Source of the DNA: Clostridiales bacterium
Lineage (GTDB): Bacteria; Bacillota; Clostridia; Lachnospirales; Lachnospiraceae
Length of the DNA stretch: 64,000 bases
Reading direction: 5' to 3'
Assembly: GCA_023663185.1 (NCBI GenBank)
Contig: JAMPHY010000004.1
Location: 1-64,000 of the forward strand
Position numbers and translations under genes: made by a program. Positions 51,996 to 61,314 of this stretch are shown here, in pieces; within the stretch, counting starts at the first letter, position 1, and the number at the start of each line of letters is the position of its first letter. The notes under the pieces were generated by a model. It was not told the origin of the DNA. It saw only the letters and a program-made list of their open reading frames with translations, and did no database searches.

Positions 51996-52840
51996 TGGAA
52001 GCAAAAGAATATATATACAGCGTATTAATGTCCGTCTATAAGAATGACAAGCCGGATTATCTGATACAGGCGGTAGATAGTATGCTGCAGCAGACGGTTT
52101 TGCCGGAACAGTTTGTATTAGTGGTAGACGGTCATGTTTCAGAGGAAATAAACACGGTAATATCAAAGTATGAAAGAAATGAAAGCATGTTTACTGTTGT
52201 CAGGCTTAAAGAAAACGGCGGACTGGCAAATGCCTTGAACGTAGGGCTGGAATACTGTAGGAATGAACTCGTGGCAAGAATGGATGCTGACGATATTTCG
52301 CTGCCAACAAGGTGTGAGCGTGAACTGGAGATGTTTGCACGGTATCAGGATTTAGCGGTTTGCGGCTGTAATATTGATGAATTTTATGGAACGCCTGATA
52401 ATGTCAGGACATCAAGGATAGTGCCGGAAACATATGAAGAAATCAAGAAATTCATGAGAAAGCGGCAGCCGTTTAATCATCCTACGGTTATGTATAGAAA
52501 ATCAAAAGTAACAGAAGCAGGCGGGTATATAAATCTTAAAAGAAAAGAAGATTTTGATTTGTTTTCACAAATGTTGTCAAACGGCTGCTATGCGGTCAAT
52601 ATTGGCGAGTCCTTATATCTGTACCGGGCAAACGAAGATAATTATGCAAGAAGGAAAAGCTGGCAGAACTTTAAGAGCGCAATATATGTGTATGCCAGGC
52701 ATTTAAAGAGAAAAGGGTGTACGGTTATCGATTTTATTATTATTTCGTTAGCTGAATTATCTTTTTTAATTCTTCCGGTTGGGGCTGTGAAAGTTTTATC
52801 GGATAGATTATTAAGAAGGGCAGTACATAATGAGGGCTAG
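51995..52840 (+). CDS. Family 2 glycosyltransferase
   Basis: The 281-residue GT-A enzyme has YSVLMSVYKNDKPDYLIQAVDSML, LKENGGLANALNVGL, the DxD-type metal site MDADD, then PFNHPTVMYRKS and a KRKEDFDLF acceptor/catalytic region. It would transfer an activated sugar to a lipid-linked glycan for the surface polysaccharide. The C-terminus has a membrane-prone helix (LSFLILPVGAVKVL). ATG 51995 overlaps the loaP stop. A 24-bp piece of its 3' end (52770-52793) recurs at 55075-55098 beside a LicD remnant. Confidence 0.88.
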   Translation: MEAKEYIYSVLMSVYKNDKPDYLIQAVDSMLQQTVLPEQFVLVVDGHVSEEINTVISKYERNESMFTVVRLKENGGLANALNVGLEYCRNELVARMDADDISLPTRCERELEMFARYQDLAVCGCNIDEFYGTPDNVRTSRIVPETYEEIKKFMRKRQPFNHPTVMYRKSKVTEAGGYINLKRKEDFDLFSQMLSNGCYAVNIGESLYLYRANEDNYARRKSWQNFKSAIYVYARHLKRKGCTVIDFIIISLAELSFLILPVGAVKVLSDRLLRRAVHNEG

Positions 52841-53082
52841 AAAAAACAAAGGTTATTCAAGAAACTAAGAAAATATAGCGAATATGAAAAAATTATAAGT
52901 CCGTTATTGCATTTCCAGATACAAATATGATAAACTATATATATCAGTTATTTTCTATGCGTAAGTCGGTCAGACCGGCTGCGTTCATGACGGATTCTCT
53001 TTTGAAAATCCCATGCTAATAACAAAACTTAATAGAAAGCAGGGGTTTTCACAGTAAACTCCTGCAAAACACAGGAGGAACT

Positions 53083-53784
53083 ATGGAGAAGAAAAGAAAG
53101 AAGCCTGGGGAAAGGAGCAAGGCTCCCCTTAGTTTCCAATTTCCTCAGTCCTGTTTGATATGCGTAAGGCCGGAGATAGAAAAGAGAGATTCCTTAAAAC
53201 TGTATATTATTATGCAAAATGGGGAAAAGGTTATGTATGAAGTACCGGTGGTACAGGCGCAGAATTTTTCCAAAGAAGATATATTTCGGAAAAGGCTTCT
53301 GATACTAATACCGTTTTATGTGCTACGGTATGAGAAGGATATAAAAGATGGAAATAATGAAATTCTGGATAAGCTGGAGAATGAATATGAATATATTAGG
53401 AAGCAGCTTACTGCAGAAGGAGATTCCATAAATGAACCAATGCTGTATCATGACCTTGCCATGCTGGCTCAAAGAATTTTAGATTATGTGGGAAAAGAGA
53501 ATGAAGATTATAAGGAAAGGATGAAAAATATTATGGGTGGAGTAATATTAGAAATGGAATCAGATAAGATATGGAATAAAGCATGGAATGAAGCTGACCA
53601 GTATGCAGATTCACGGCGGCTAATATTAGCTGTTGACAATATAGTGAAAAAAATGAATATACCATTGACGAAGGCATGTGAAATCCAGGACATTACGGTA
53701 GATGATTATAGAAAAACGGTAAAATTTGTCCAGAAAATACAAGAAGAAAGGATGTCTAAAGCAGGAAATATTTCTGAAAAATAA
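53083..53784 (+). pseudogene. N-terminally truncated Rpn-like gene
   Basis: The 233-codon frame matches the C-terminal half of Rpn/PD-(D/E)XK 'transposase' family proteins: FQFPQSCLICVRPEIEK, YEVPVVQAQNFSKEDIFRKRLLILIPFYVLRYEKDI, YHDLAMLAQRILDYV and DITVDDYRKT near the end. The N-terminal half with the nuclease active site is absent and replaced by a Lys/Arg-rich start. A translated stub cannot be excluded (AGGAGG before the ATG). Flanking gaps 52841-53082 and 53785-54056 hold no gene I can support. Confidence 0.7.
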
Positions 53785-54056
53785 TCAGAATGATCACACG
53801 AAAAGGGGAACATTTTGCTGCCAGAAAGAAATGAGCCTGACGGTATCCCGGTTTATCTTTTGAAAATTTGAAAAAGCTATTTACAAAGTATCTTATAGCT
53901 GATATATTAAATTCAAGTGAAAAGCATTTGTGGCTGCTTTCATGGTGGCTATAAAATCCCGGCGTTTCGCCATATTTCACAGTCTTAAAGTAACTTGTTA
54001 GCGCCTGCAATGTTTTAACCGTTGCAGCGGAAGAAAAAAGTAGAAAGGATAATTTT

Positions 54057-54835
54057 ATGCTAAAAGAAACATCTATGGAAGAAAACGCAGTTTATGATGG
54101 CCGTAAACTGTGGGATGAGATTTTAAAGGCCATTGTTGACACCATGCCGGAGCAGTTATTCCCGTTGTTTAAAGAGGTTTACGGGAAAGATTACCCGAAA
54201 GGGACTCCCATTGTACTGTTAAAGACGGAGAAATTACAATAAGATTCCCCAATTCCGTGGTGATTTATCCCGCAGAAAACAGTAGGATTCCCGACCGCCT
54301 TAGGTGCCGCATATTGTTTCAGGACAACAGCGAGCATATCTACCAGATTCCGACCGTCAGAATCCAGAACTATTCGTTGGAAGAAATCAGCGAAAAGCAT
54401 CTGACGCTGTTCCTGCCTTATACAATACTCCGTTTCCGTATACGGAAAAATCAAAAGAAAAAGTTCACAAAAAAAGAATTGACAGAACATTTGGAGAAAG
54501 TTATATTGATTTTAGAGGAGGAGGTATCCGCAGGAAATCTTACACCGATGCAGTATCATGACTATGCAAAGCTGATCCAACATGTAGCGGAGAGGGTGTT
54601 CGCGGGACAAAAGGAATTATGGAGGGAGGTCAGTGATGTGACAGAACGGCTGATCAGGTTACCCAGTGATGAGTACAGGGAAATGAAGGAAAAATATGAA
54701 ACGGAGCTTGCCAGGAAAGAAGATGAGCTTGTCAGGCAGGAAGATGAGCTTGCCAGACAAAAGGAAGAGAACGCCAGGCTGGCGGCAGAGAACCGCCGCT
54801 TACAGGAGCGGCTTAAACTTGCAGAAATGGATTAA
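54057..54835 (+). pseudogene. Rpn-like gene with internal deletion and frameshift
   Basis: The first 55 codons (LWDEILKAIVDTMPEQLFPLFKEVYGKDYPKGTPIVLL) are the family N-terminus; the frame then shifts near 54215-54225 into GEITIRFPNSVVIYPAENSRIPD and YQIPTVRIQNYSLEEISEKHLTLFLPYTILRF, the C-terminal half, ending in a coiled coil with repeated KEDELVRQE units. The stretch between, about 60 residues in relatives and carrying the catalytic acidic residues, is missing. A strong terminator follows. Confidence 0.75.
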
Positions 54836-54841
54836 GAAAAT

Positions 54842-54880
54842 GAGGCTGTTGCACTAAAATAGTGCTTCAGCTTCTTTTTT
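54842..54880 (+). terminator. Strong terminator after the second Rpn remnant
   Basis: GAGGCTGTTGCACTA pairs with TAGTGCTTCAGCTTC with few mismatches around AAA, followed by T6. It separates the remnants from the second leader copy. Confidence 0.85.
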
Positions 54881-54899
54881 ATGCTTTATTCTGGAAAAA

Positions 54900-55040
54900 C
54901 GCAAAAACTATTGACAAGTTATGAAAAGTAAACTAATATAGATAAGAATAGTTTGGAATTCATAACATGCAGTGAACTATGATAAATCTTATGATAATTC
55001 TTATTATAGCTGATTTCCAAGCTATTTTCAATAAAACTTT
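54900..55040 (+). repeat. Second copy of the loaP promoter-leader region
   Basis: CGCAAAAACTATTGACA onward matches 51273-51410: the same -35 TTGACA (54911-54916), 17-nt spacer and TAATAT (54934-54939), and a leader with AATAGTTTGGAATTCATAACAT and GATTTCCAAGCTATTTTCAATAAAAC, paralogous to the first leader hairpin but diverged (both arms changed in step at GTTTGG/CCAAGC, with a G-T or mismatch). It is not followed by loaP; the next readable sequence is a glycosyltransferase tail fused to LicD. Confidence 0.85.
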
Positions 55041-55074
55041 GAATTTACTGATTTGCGCGTTCGAATATTCAGGG

Positions 55075-55336
55075 TTCTTCCGGTTGGTGCTGTGAAAGAT
55101 ATTATGTAGTTGGCGGAACTATGCTCGGAGCCGTAAGGCATCAGGGTTTTATTCCGTGGGATGATGTTGTTGACGTAGGAATGCCAAGAAAAGATTATGA
55201 GAAGTATTTGACAAATTTATATGGAAATTGGAGACAGCCGCCGCCAAAAGAAAAACAGATAACCAATCATGACTTTATTGAATGTGATTTGAATAAGCCA
55301 TTTTTTAATAATGAATTTATGAAAGATATATCATAA
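55075..55336 (+). pseudogene. LicD-family phosphotransferase remnant fused to GT2 tail
   Basis: Bases 55075-55098 match the 3' part of the GT2 gene (52770-52793, 23 of 24). They are followed in frame by [24 protein letters not shown], the LicD N-terminus, with WDDVVD where WDDDID is usual. After DYEKYL the chain jumps to [12 protein letters not shown]...[13 protein letters not shown], the LicD C-terminus, so the central part is deleted. LicD proteins transfer phosphocholine or similar groups to glycans; this copy should be inactive. Confidence 0.8.
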
Positions 55337-55368
55337 ATAAAGTTGGTTTTAACTTAAAGGGATTAACT

Positions 55369-56475
55369 ATGAAGGTATTATATATTGTATCAACATTAAG
55401 AAGTACCGGTCCGACCAATCAATTATACGGTATTATTCATAATTTGGATAGGGAAAAATTTACGCCATATATACTTACACTGTCCAAAGAAGCAAAAGAC
55501 AGTGAAAAGCAGAAATTTGAAGACGATAATGTGAAAGTTGAAACTTTGGGATTGAGTCGGATAGCCCTTATTTTTGTCGGCAAAATAAAACTGAAAAAAG
55601 CGTTAAAAAGAATTACACCGGATTTAATTCATACAAGCGGACTCAGGGCGGATATCGTAATGAGTAAGATTAGGATTAATATACCTTTATGTTCCACAAT
55701 TAGAAATTATGTGTACGAAGACTATATTCTACAATATGGAAAAATAAAGGGGATTTTAATTAGTCTGTGGCATGAAAATGCAATTAAAAAAATGAAAAAT
55801 CCTATTTGCTGTTCAAAAGCATTACAGGATAAGTACATAAAGCATTTAAACAAAAAAGTTTTCGCAATTCAAAATGGCGTTGATATTCAACATTATTATG
55901 TAAAAAGTTTAGAAGAAAGACTAAAAATAAGACAAGATTTGAAATTGCCTATAAATAAAAAAATAATTATTGTCGTAGGTAGTTTAATAAATCGTAAAGA
56001 CCCTATGGCAATTATAAATGCGGTAGGGAAATTTCCGAAAAAGGAAGATTTTCAGCTTATATTTATCGGTGATGGAATACTATGGGAAGAACTGCAAAAA
56101 TATAAATCTGAATATATAAAATTTTTAGGGAATAAAAATAATGTTTTTGAATATTTGCAGGCAGCAGATTTTTTTATTTCGGCGTCAAAATCAGAAGGAC
56201 TGCCTAATTCGGTTCTGGAAGCCGGTGCATGCGGACTGCCGATGATACTGTCAGATATCCCACAGCATAGAGAAATATTTGAAGCTGATATTATGGGAAT
56301 AGAATATTTTAATACCGGGGATATAAATATGCTGGCTGAAAAGATTCAGAAGTATCTTGATGATTATGAAAAATATTCAAGGGCGGTAATCAGCGGTTAT
56401 ATAAAAGAAAGGTTCGACAGCAGGGTAATGAGCCGGAATTATCAAAAATTTTATGAACATATATATGGAGAATAA
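55369..56475 (+). CDS. Family 4 glycosyltransferase
   Basis: A 368-residue GT-B enzyme: MKVLYIVSTLRSTGPTNQLYGIIHNL, then IIIVVGSLINRKDPMAIINAVG and the donor-binding SASKSEGLPNSVLEAGACGLPMILSD with the E-x7-E motif. It adds a sugar from a nucleotide donor during repeat-unit assembly. It is the first intact gene downstream of the second leader copy and the LicD remnant. Noticeably more AT-rich than loaP and GT2, suggesting separate acquisition. Confidence 0.9.
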   Translation: MKVLYIVSTLRSTGPTNQLYGIIHNLDREKFTPYILTLSKEAKDSEKQKFEDDNVKVETLGLSRIALIFVGKIKLKKALKRITPDLIHTSGLRADIVMSKIRINIPLCSTIRNYVYEDYILQYGKIKGILISLWHENAIKKMKNPICCSKALQDKYIKHLNKKVFAIQNGVDIQHYYVKSLEERLKIRQDLKLPINKKIIIVVGSLINRKDPMAIINAVGKFPKKEDFQLIFIGDGILWEELQKYKSEYIKFLGNKNNVFEYLQAADFFISASKSEGLPNSVLEAGACGLPMILSDIPQHREIFEADIMGIEYFNTGDINMLAEKIQKYLDDYEKYSRAVISGYIKERFDSRVMSRNYQKFYEHIYGE

Positions 56476-56502
56476 AGTTTCCGTCCGGAGTGGATTATAC
56501 AT

Positions 56503-57561
56503 ATGACTATTTATATTATTACGATTATCCTAATTGTTATTTTGCAGCCAGTCTTACAATTAGTATTAGGTTCGGATAAGTATAAAAATACCTATAATGT
56601 TTTGATTGGTACATGGCTCTTTCTTGTATTGGCGCTTCGTTCGGAAAGTGTCGGCAGTGATCTGCCTACTTATATAAGGCGTTACGCAATATTTGGAAAT
56701 ACTGAATGGAATAATCTGGCTGAAGTTGCGGAAATAAATGATACAGAAATAGGATATGCCGCATTAAATAAAATTTTATATATGCTTTCAGATAATCCTA
56801 GATTATTGATTTGTGTAGTTTCTTTTTTCCTGATTTATGTATTTAGCAGGGAGATTAAATTAAATTCAGATAATCCCGCATTTAGTTATTTTTTATATAT
56901 AACATTAGGAATGTATGTCCGGACATTTAATACCATCAGACAACAGATTGCAGCAGCGATTGCGTTGCTCGCATATCATTATATAAAAGAGAAAAAGCCG
57001 ATTAAATTTCTGGTTGTGATATTGGCGGCATCAACTATCCATAAAAGTGTACTAATAGTTATTCCTATGTATTTTATTGCTCGTATGAAGATTAACTATA
57101 AAGTATATATTTGTTCTTTTATGGGATGTATATTAAGCATTGTAATTGGAGACAGATTATTATCACTTATTACATATAAGGAGCGTTATACAGCAACGGT
57201 TTCGAGTGTCAGTAATGGAGCCATTGGCTCATGTATTATTTTTGGAGCCTTTATTATATTAATGATTATAATTTGTAAAAAGTTTAAAGCATCTGAGTCA
57301 AGATTTTATATGCATTTCTCGATATTTTGCTTGCTGATTTCCAGTTTTACATTTGTAATGCCGATTATAGCAAGAGTATTGTTTTATTTTGATGCAGTGA
57401 CATTGTTAGCAGTGCCAAATACAGTTGGACAAGTTAAAAATATATCTACAAGGTATTTTATAATATGTGGAGTATGCGCTGTAACATTATTCTATTATAT
57501 ATGTATTATTTGCAGGGCAGATGTTGCAGCAGTAATTCCGTATAGCTTTTATCGAAATTAA
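56503..57561 (+). CDS. EpsG/Wzy-like polysaccharide polymerase
   Basis: A 352-residue protein with about nine to ten membrane segments. The EpsG-type signature is present: LRSESVGSDLPTYIRRY after the second helix, then YVRTFNTIRQQIAAAIALLAYHYI and STIHKSVLIVIPMYF. Members polymerise lipid-linked repeat units or act as O-antigen ligase-like proteins. Its place between glycosyltransferases fits. Very AT-rich. Confidence 0.87.
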   Translation: MTIYIITIILIVILQPVLQLVLGSDKYKNTYNVLIGTWLFLVLALRSESVGSDLPTYIRRYAIFGNTEWNNLAEVAEINDTEIGYAALNKILYMLSDNPRLLICVVSFFLIYVFSREIKLNSDNPAFSYFLYITLGMYVRTFNTIRQQIAAAIALLAYHYIKEKKPIKFLVVILAASTIHKSVLIVIPMYFIARMKINYKVYICSFMGCILSIVIGDRLLSLITYKERYTATVSSVSNGAIGSCIIFGAFIILMIIICKKFKASESRFYMHFSIFCLLISSFTFVMPIIARVLFYFDAVTLLAVPNTVGQVKNISTRYFIICGVCAVTLFYYICIICRADVAAVIPYSFYRN

Positions 57562-57592
57562 GGATACTTTGAAGAAGTTGATTTAATGAGGT

Positions 57593-58519
57593 ATGTGGAA
57601 GATGGCTATGAACAGATTGAAAGATTGCATAATGAATCCGCGAAAAATTATTATTGCCATTTGCAACAGATGGCTTCACTGGATGCCGGATGAACAGTAT
57701 TTAAAGATAAAATATTATATAAACTTTGGTAAAAAATTAGATATTAGTAATCCTCAAACATTCAACGAAAAACTCCAGTGGCTGAAAATTCATGACCGCA
57801 ACCCATTATATACCGTGCTGGTAGATAAGTATGCCGTCAGGAAGTATATAAAAGAAAAATTGGGTGAAGAGTATCTCATACCGCTTGTTGGTGGACCATG
57901 GAAAAATGCCAATGACATTAATTTTGATAAATTACCAGATCAGTTCGTGCTTAAATGTACACATGATTCGGGCGGTATAATAATATGTAGGGATAAGGAA
58001 AGTTTGAACCGTAAGGCTGCTGTAAAGAAATTAAATAAGGCACTGAAAAAGAACTTTTATTATGGCAACAGGGAATGGGTATATAAAAATGTTAAACGAC
58101 AAATCATAGCTGAAAAATATATGCAAAATGATTTGTCTGATGAGTTAATTGACTATAAGCTGATGTGTTTCAATTCACAGGTTAAGTGCTCCTTTACATG
58201 CACTGAGAGAAGAAAAAGTAGTGGATTAAAAGTAACATTTTTTGATACGGATTGGAAAAGGCTTCCATTTGAAAGACATTATCCAGCCAGTAGTGAGGAA
58301 ATCAAAAAACCAAAGAACTATGAAGAAATGATCAGAATTGCAGAAAATTTATCAGTGGGTATGTCGTTTGTGAGAATAGATTTTTATGAGATACATGGAA
58401 AAATTTATTTTGGTGAATTTACTTTTTATCCGGGCTCCGGGTCTGAAGAATTCAGTCCTGACAGTTGGGATTTGGAATTAGGGAATTGGATTAAAATTCC
58501 TGAAGACATGTTTTCATAA
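57593..58519 (+). CDS. TupA-like ATP-grasp family protein
   Basis: A 308-residue protein of the ATP-grasp TupA-like group common in polysaccharide loci: NPQTFNEKLQWLKIHDRNPLYTVLVDKYAVR, then LPDQFVLKCTHDSGGIIICRDK (ATP-grasp strand and glycine loop), IIAEKYM, and a C-terminal SFVRIDFYEIHGKIYFGEFTFYPGSG with metal-binding acidic residues. Likely adds an amino-acid or other acyl group to the glycan. The start is uncertain among ATGs at 57593, 57602, 57608 and 57632. Two further, damaged copies lie at 59904 and 60360. Confidence 0.85.
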   Translation: MWKMAMNRLKDCIMNPRKIIIAICNRWLHWMPDEQYLKIKYYINFGKKLDISNPQTFNEKLQWLKIHDRNPLYTVLVDKYAVRKYIKEKLGEEYLIPLVGGPWKNANDINFDKLPDQFVLKCTHDSGGIIICRDKESLNRKAAVKKLNKALKKNFYYGNREWVYKNVKRQIIAEKYMQNDLSDELIDYKLMCFNSQVKCSFTCTERRKSSGLKVTFFDTDWKRLPFERHYPASSEEIKKPKNYEEMIRIAENLSVGMSFVRIDFYEIHGKIYFGEFTFYPGSGSEEFSPDSWDLELGNWIKIPEDMFS

Positions 58520-58717
58520 TATGCCTTAGCGAAGATGCTTAGTATAACAATGCTATTATTTGGAGTACAGTTCATGACTTGTACTCATCATTTTTTGGAA
58601 AGATGTAGTGTGATATTAATTAAGTAGGTGAAGCCTGTTTTATTGACTGTAGCAAAAATAAATGAAGCTAGGTATAAGGAAAGTAAGTGGAAGGAATGAT
58701 AGGGTATTTATAGGAAA

Positions 58718-59815
58718 ATGAAAGAGGAGAATAATATTACGATTTTTATAGGAGGCTTGAGCGAAGGAGGCGCTGAGCGTGTGGTTTGTAATCTGGCAAA
58801 TTATTTGGTAGAAAGGAACTGGAAGGTAAATATTCTTACCATGTCAGATAAGAAAAGTACACATTTTTTGCATACTAATGTTAAACGATATGCATTAATT
58901 AGGAAGTATGAGAGAAAATCATTGATATATAATTTTTTAATACGGTATTTAAGGTTAAAAAAATATATTGAAACTGAGGAAGCAGATTGTTTTATTGTAA
59001 TGCTTCCGATAACAACCGTAATGTTACTCTCTCTCAGAAGACATATAAAGGGGAAGGTAATAGCTTCAGAAAGATGTAATCCAATTTATTGTCCAAGACA
59101 CATACAAATAATGATAAAAATGTTAGCCAATAAAGCCGATGGATATGTGTTTCAAACAGAAGAAAATTATAAATGGTATGTGCCGTACATAAATAAAAGA
59201 AGCAAGGCAATGATAATTCCCAATGCCATAAATGAAGAATTTCTTCTAGATTGTGAAAAAATTACTAAGGAAAATAGGATAGTGGCAGTAGGAAGATTGT
59301 CAAGTCAAAAGAATTTTCCATTGTTGGTAAAAGCATATGCGAGAATTGTAAGAAAATATCATGATTATAAGGTTTTTATTTTTGGAGATGGTGCGGAAAA
59401 AAGTAATTTAGAGAAACTTATAAAGGAACTTAATCTTGAAAATAATGTTAAGCTGGCAGGATTTACCGAGAACATAAAAGATGAACTACAAAAGGCAAAG
59501 ATATTTGTCATGCCATCAGATTTTGAAGGAATGCCAAACGCTTTGATTGAAGCTATGGCGCTTGGATTACCGTGTGTTGCCACGGACTGTGCGGGTGGTG
59601 GAGCCAGATTTTTGATACAGCACGGCATAAACGGATATTTAGTTGAGCCGGGAAACGTTGAGCAGATGGCACATTATATGGATTTGCTATTATCTTCTGA
59701 AGAACTTGCTGAACATATTGGCAATAACGCAAAAAAAGTTACAGAAACATTAAATCCAAATCGGATATATTCGGCTTGGGAAGATTTTATTAAGAGTGTA
59801 ATAGAAATCGTTTAG
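58718..59815 (+). CDS. Family 4 glycosyltransferase (WbbX/GalNAc-type)
   Basis: A 365-residue GT-B enzyme: ITIFIGGLSEGGAERVVCNLANYL at the N-terminus (acceptor side), IVAVGRLSSQKNFPLLVKAYA and the donor site MPSDFEGMPNALIEAMALGLPCVATDCAGG towards the C-terminus. No membrane segment. Located between TupA-like genes on the same strand; a 198-bp AT-rich gap precedes it with no evident promoter. Confidence 0.9.
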   Translation: MKEENNITIFIGGLSEGGAERVVCNLANYLVERNWKVNILTMSDKKSTHFLHTNVKRYALIRKYERKSLIYNFLIRYLRLKKYIETEEADCFIVMLPITTVMLLSLRRHIKGKVIASERCNPIYCPRHIQIMIKMLANKADGYVFQTEENYKWYVPYINKRSKAMIIPNAINEEFLLDCEKITKENRIVAVGRLSSQKNFPLLVKAYARIVRKYHDYKVFIFGDGAEKSNLEKLIKELNLENNVKLAGFTENIKDELQKAKIFVMPSDFEGMPNALIEAMALGLPCVATDCAGGGARFLIQHGINGYLVEPGNVEQMAHYMDLLLSSEELAEHIGNNAKKVTETLNPNRIYSAWEDFIKSVIEIV

Positions 59816-59903
59816 GCCGATATAGATGCATGTAGTATTGATTAAGATGATATTTAATTTTTATGTATTATATGAGTTTAAATTGGATTGGAGATACATA
59901 CAA

Positions 59904-60080
59904 GTGAAAGGATATTTTGATAAGTTAAAAAGCGTTATAAAGAACCCGCGGATAATACCGTTGTATTTTATGAATAAAGGCATTTTGGATTGGCTTTCTG
60001 ATGAAAAATATTTGACATTACGGTATTATGTCTTAATTGGAAGATGGTTATGGAATCCAGCATCCGGGGCTAATAGATAG
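59904..60080 (+). pseudogene. Truncated TupA-like gene (N-terminal fragment)
   Basis: From GTG 59904, VKGYFDKLKSVIKNPRIIP and ILDWLSDEKYLTLRYYVLIGRWLWNP match the first 50 residues of the TupA-like protein at 60360, then the frame stops where the conserved NPxTFxEKLQW segment should begin. The rest of the gene is absent. Confidence 0.78.
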
Positions 60081-60091
60081 AATGAAGGCTG

Positions 60092-60235
60092 TTATTGGAG
60101 TTTATTGCAGAAATATTGAAATTGGGATATAAGACAATAATGCCTGAAAAGCAGATAGGGCATATATCTTATAGTAAAAGCCAGGAATCGCATGATAAGA
60201 TTTTTGTTGATTTTTATGCGATGGCGGGGGGATAA
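60092..60235 (+). other. Coding-like remnant in a 279-bp gap
   Basis: One frame is open and protein-like (LLEFIAEILKLGYKTIMPEK onward, ending DFYAMAGG and TAA) but lacks a start and has no family I recognise. The remainder of 60081-60359 shows nothing. It is probably debris from the deletion that truncated the preceding TupA copy. Confidence 0.35.
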
Positions 60236-60359
60236 GGTGTATGCGATACGGGGAATGGGACTATATGTATCAGTATTTTCCTTGTATGCCTCTATTGTGG
60301 GTAAATAAAATTATCAGGTGATTAACCTTGAGAATCCTAATCAGATGGGAGAGATATAA

Positions 60360-61282
60360 GTGAAAAAATACATAGGTAAGTTAAAGAGAATTATTAAGAA
60401 CCCACGGATAGTTCCAAATTATTTTATGAATACGGGAATTTTTAACTGGCTTTCCGATGAAATGTACCTTTCCTTACGGTATTGGATAATAACCGGTAAA
60501 AAATTGAATATCGAAAACCCTGTGACTTTTTCTGAAAAATTGCAATGGCTGAAATTAAATGACAGAAATCCAATCTATACAAGAATGGTGGATAAATGCA
60601 CGGCAAAAAAGTACGTTTCGGAATTAATAGGCAGCGAATACATAATTCCGACATTAGGCGTGTGGGAACGGTTTGAAGATATAAATTTTGATATGCTTCC
60701 TAATAAGTTTGTGTTGAAATGCAATCATGATTCGGGGGGGCAATCGTATGCAGGGATAAAACCAGACTTGATTTGAAAAAGAGCAGTAAAATGATGGAAC
60801 ACCATCTAAAAGTTAATTATTTCTATCCAAGCAGGCAGCAGTCTTATAAGAATATAAAGCCTAAATTAATTGCAGAGGAATATTTGGAAGATATAAATGA
60901 TAAAGAAAAGAAGGGGTTATTGGATTATAAATTTTATTGTTTTCATGGGGAGCCAAAGTTTTTATATTTGTCACAAGGCTTGGAAGACCACAGGACAGCA
61001 AGGATTAGTTATGTGACTTTAGATTGGCAAAAAGCAGGTTTCTATAGAACTGATTATAAAGAATTTGAAGAATTGCCGCCGAAACCGGAACACTTTGAAA
61101 AAATGATTGAGTTGGCAAGGGTATTGTCAAATGGGCATTATTTTCTTAGAGTCGATTTTTATGAAGTAAACGAAAAGATATATTTTGGCGAGCTTACTTT
61201 TTATCCCGGCGGAGGAATGGCGCTGTTTGAACCGTTTGAGTATGAGCTTAAGTTTGGAGAAATGATTAAACTCCCTGTGTAA
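60360..61282 (+). pseudogene. TupA-like ATP-grasp gene, frameshifted in a G7 tract
   Basis: The 5' part (GTG 60360) reads to LPNKFVLKCNHDSGG and then goes out of frame into a stop at 60774-60776. Adding one base to the G7 run at 60734-60740 gives HDSGGAIVCRDKTRLDLKKS, which continues through LKPKLIAEEYLED... to HYFLRVDFYEVNEKIYFGELTFYPGGG and the end at 61282, a full-length protein of about 307 residues. So this is either a phase-variable gene in the off state, a true pseudogene, or a sequencing error in the homopolymer. Confidence 0.85.
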
Positions 61283-61314
61283 ACATAGTTTGAATCCGGT
61301 ATATGGTGTGGTTA

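Noticed and set aside
53083-54835. Active transposase or nuclease genes
   Set aside because: Both frames lack the central PD-(D/E)XK region, and one also has a frameshift.
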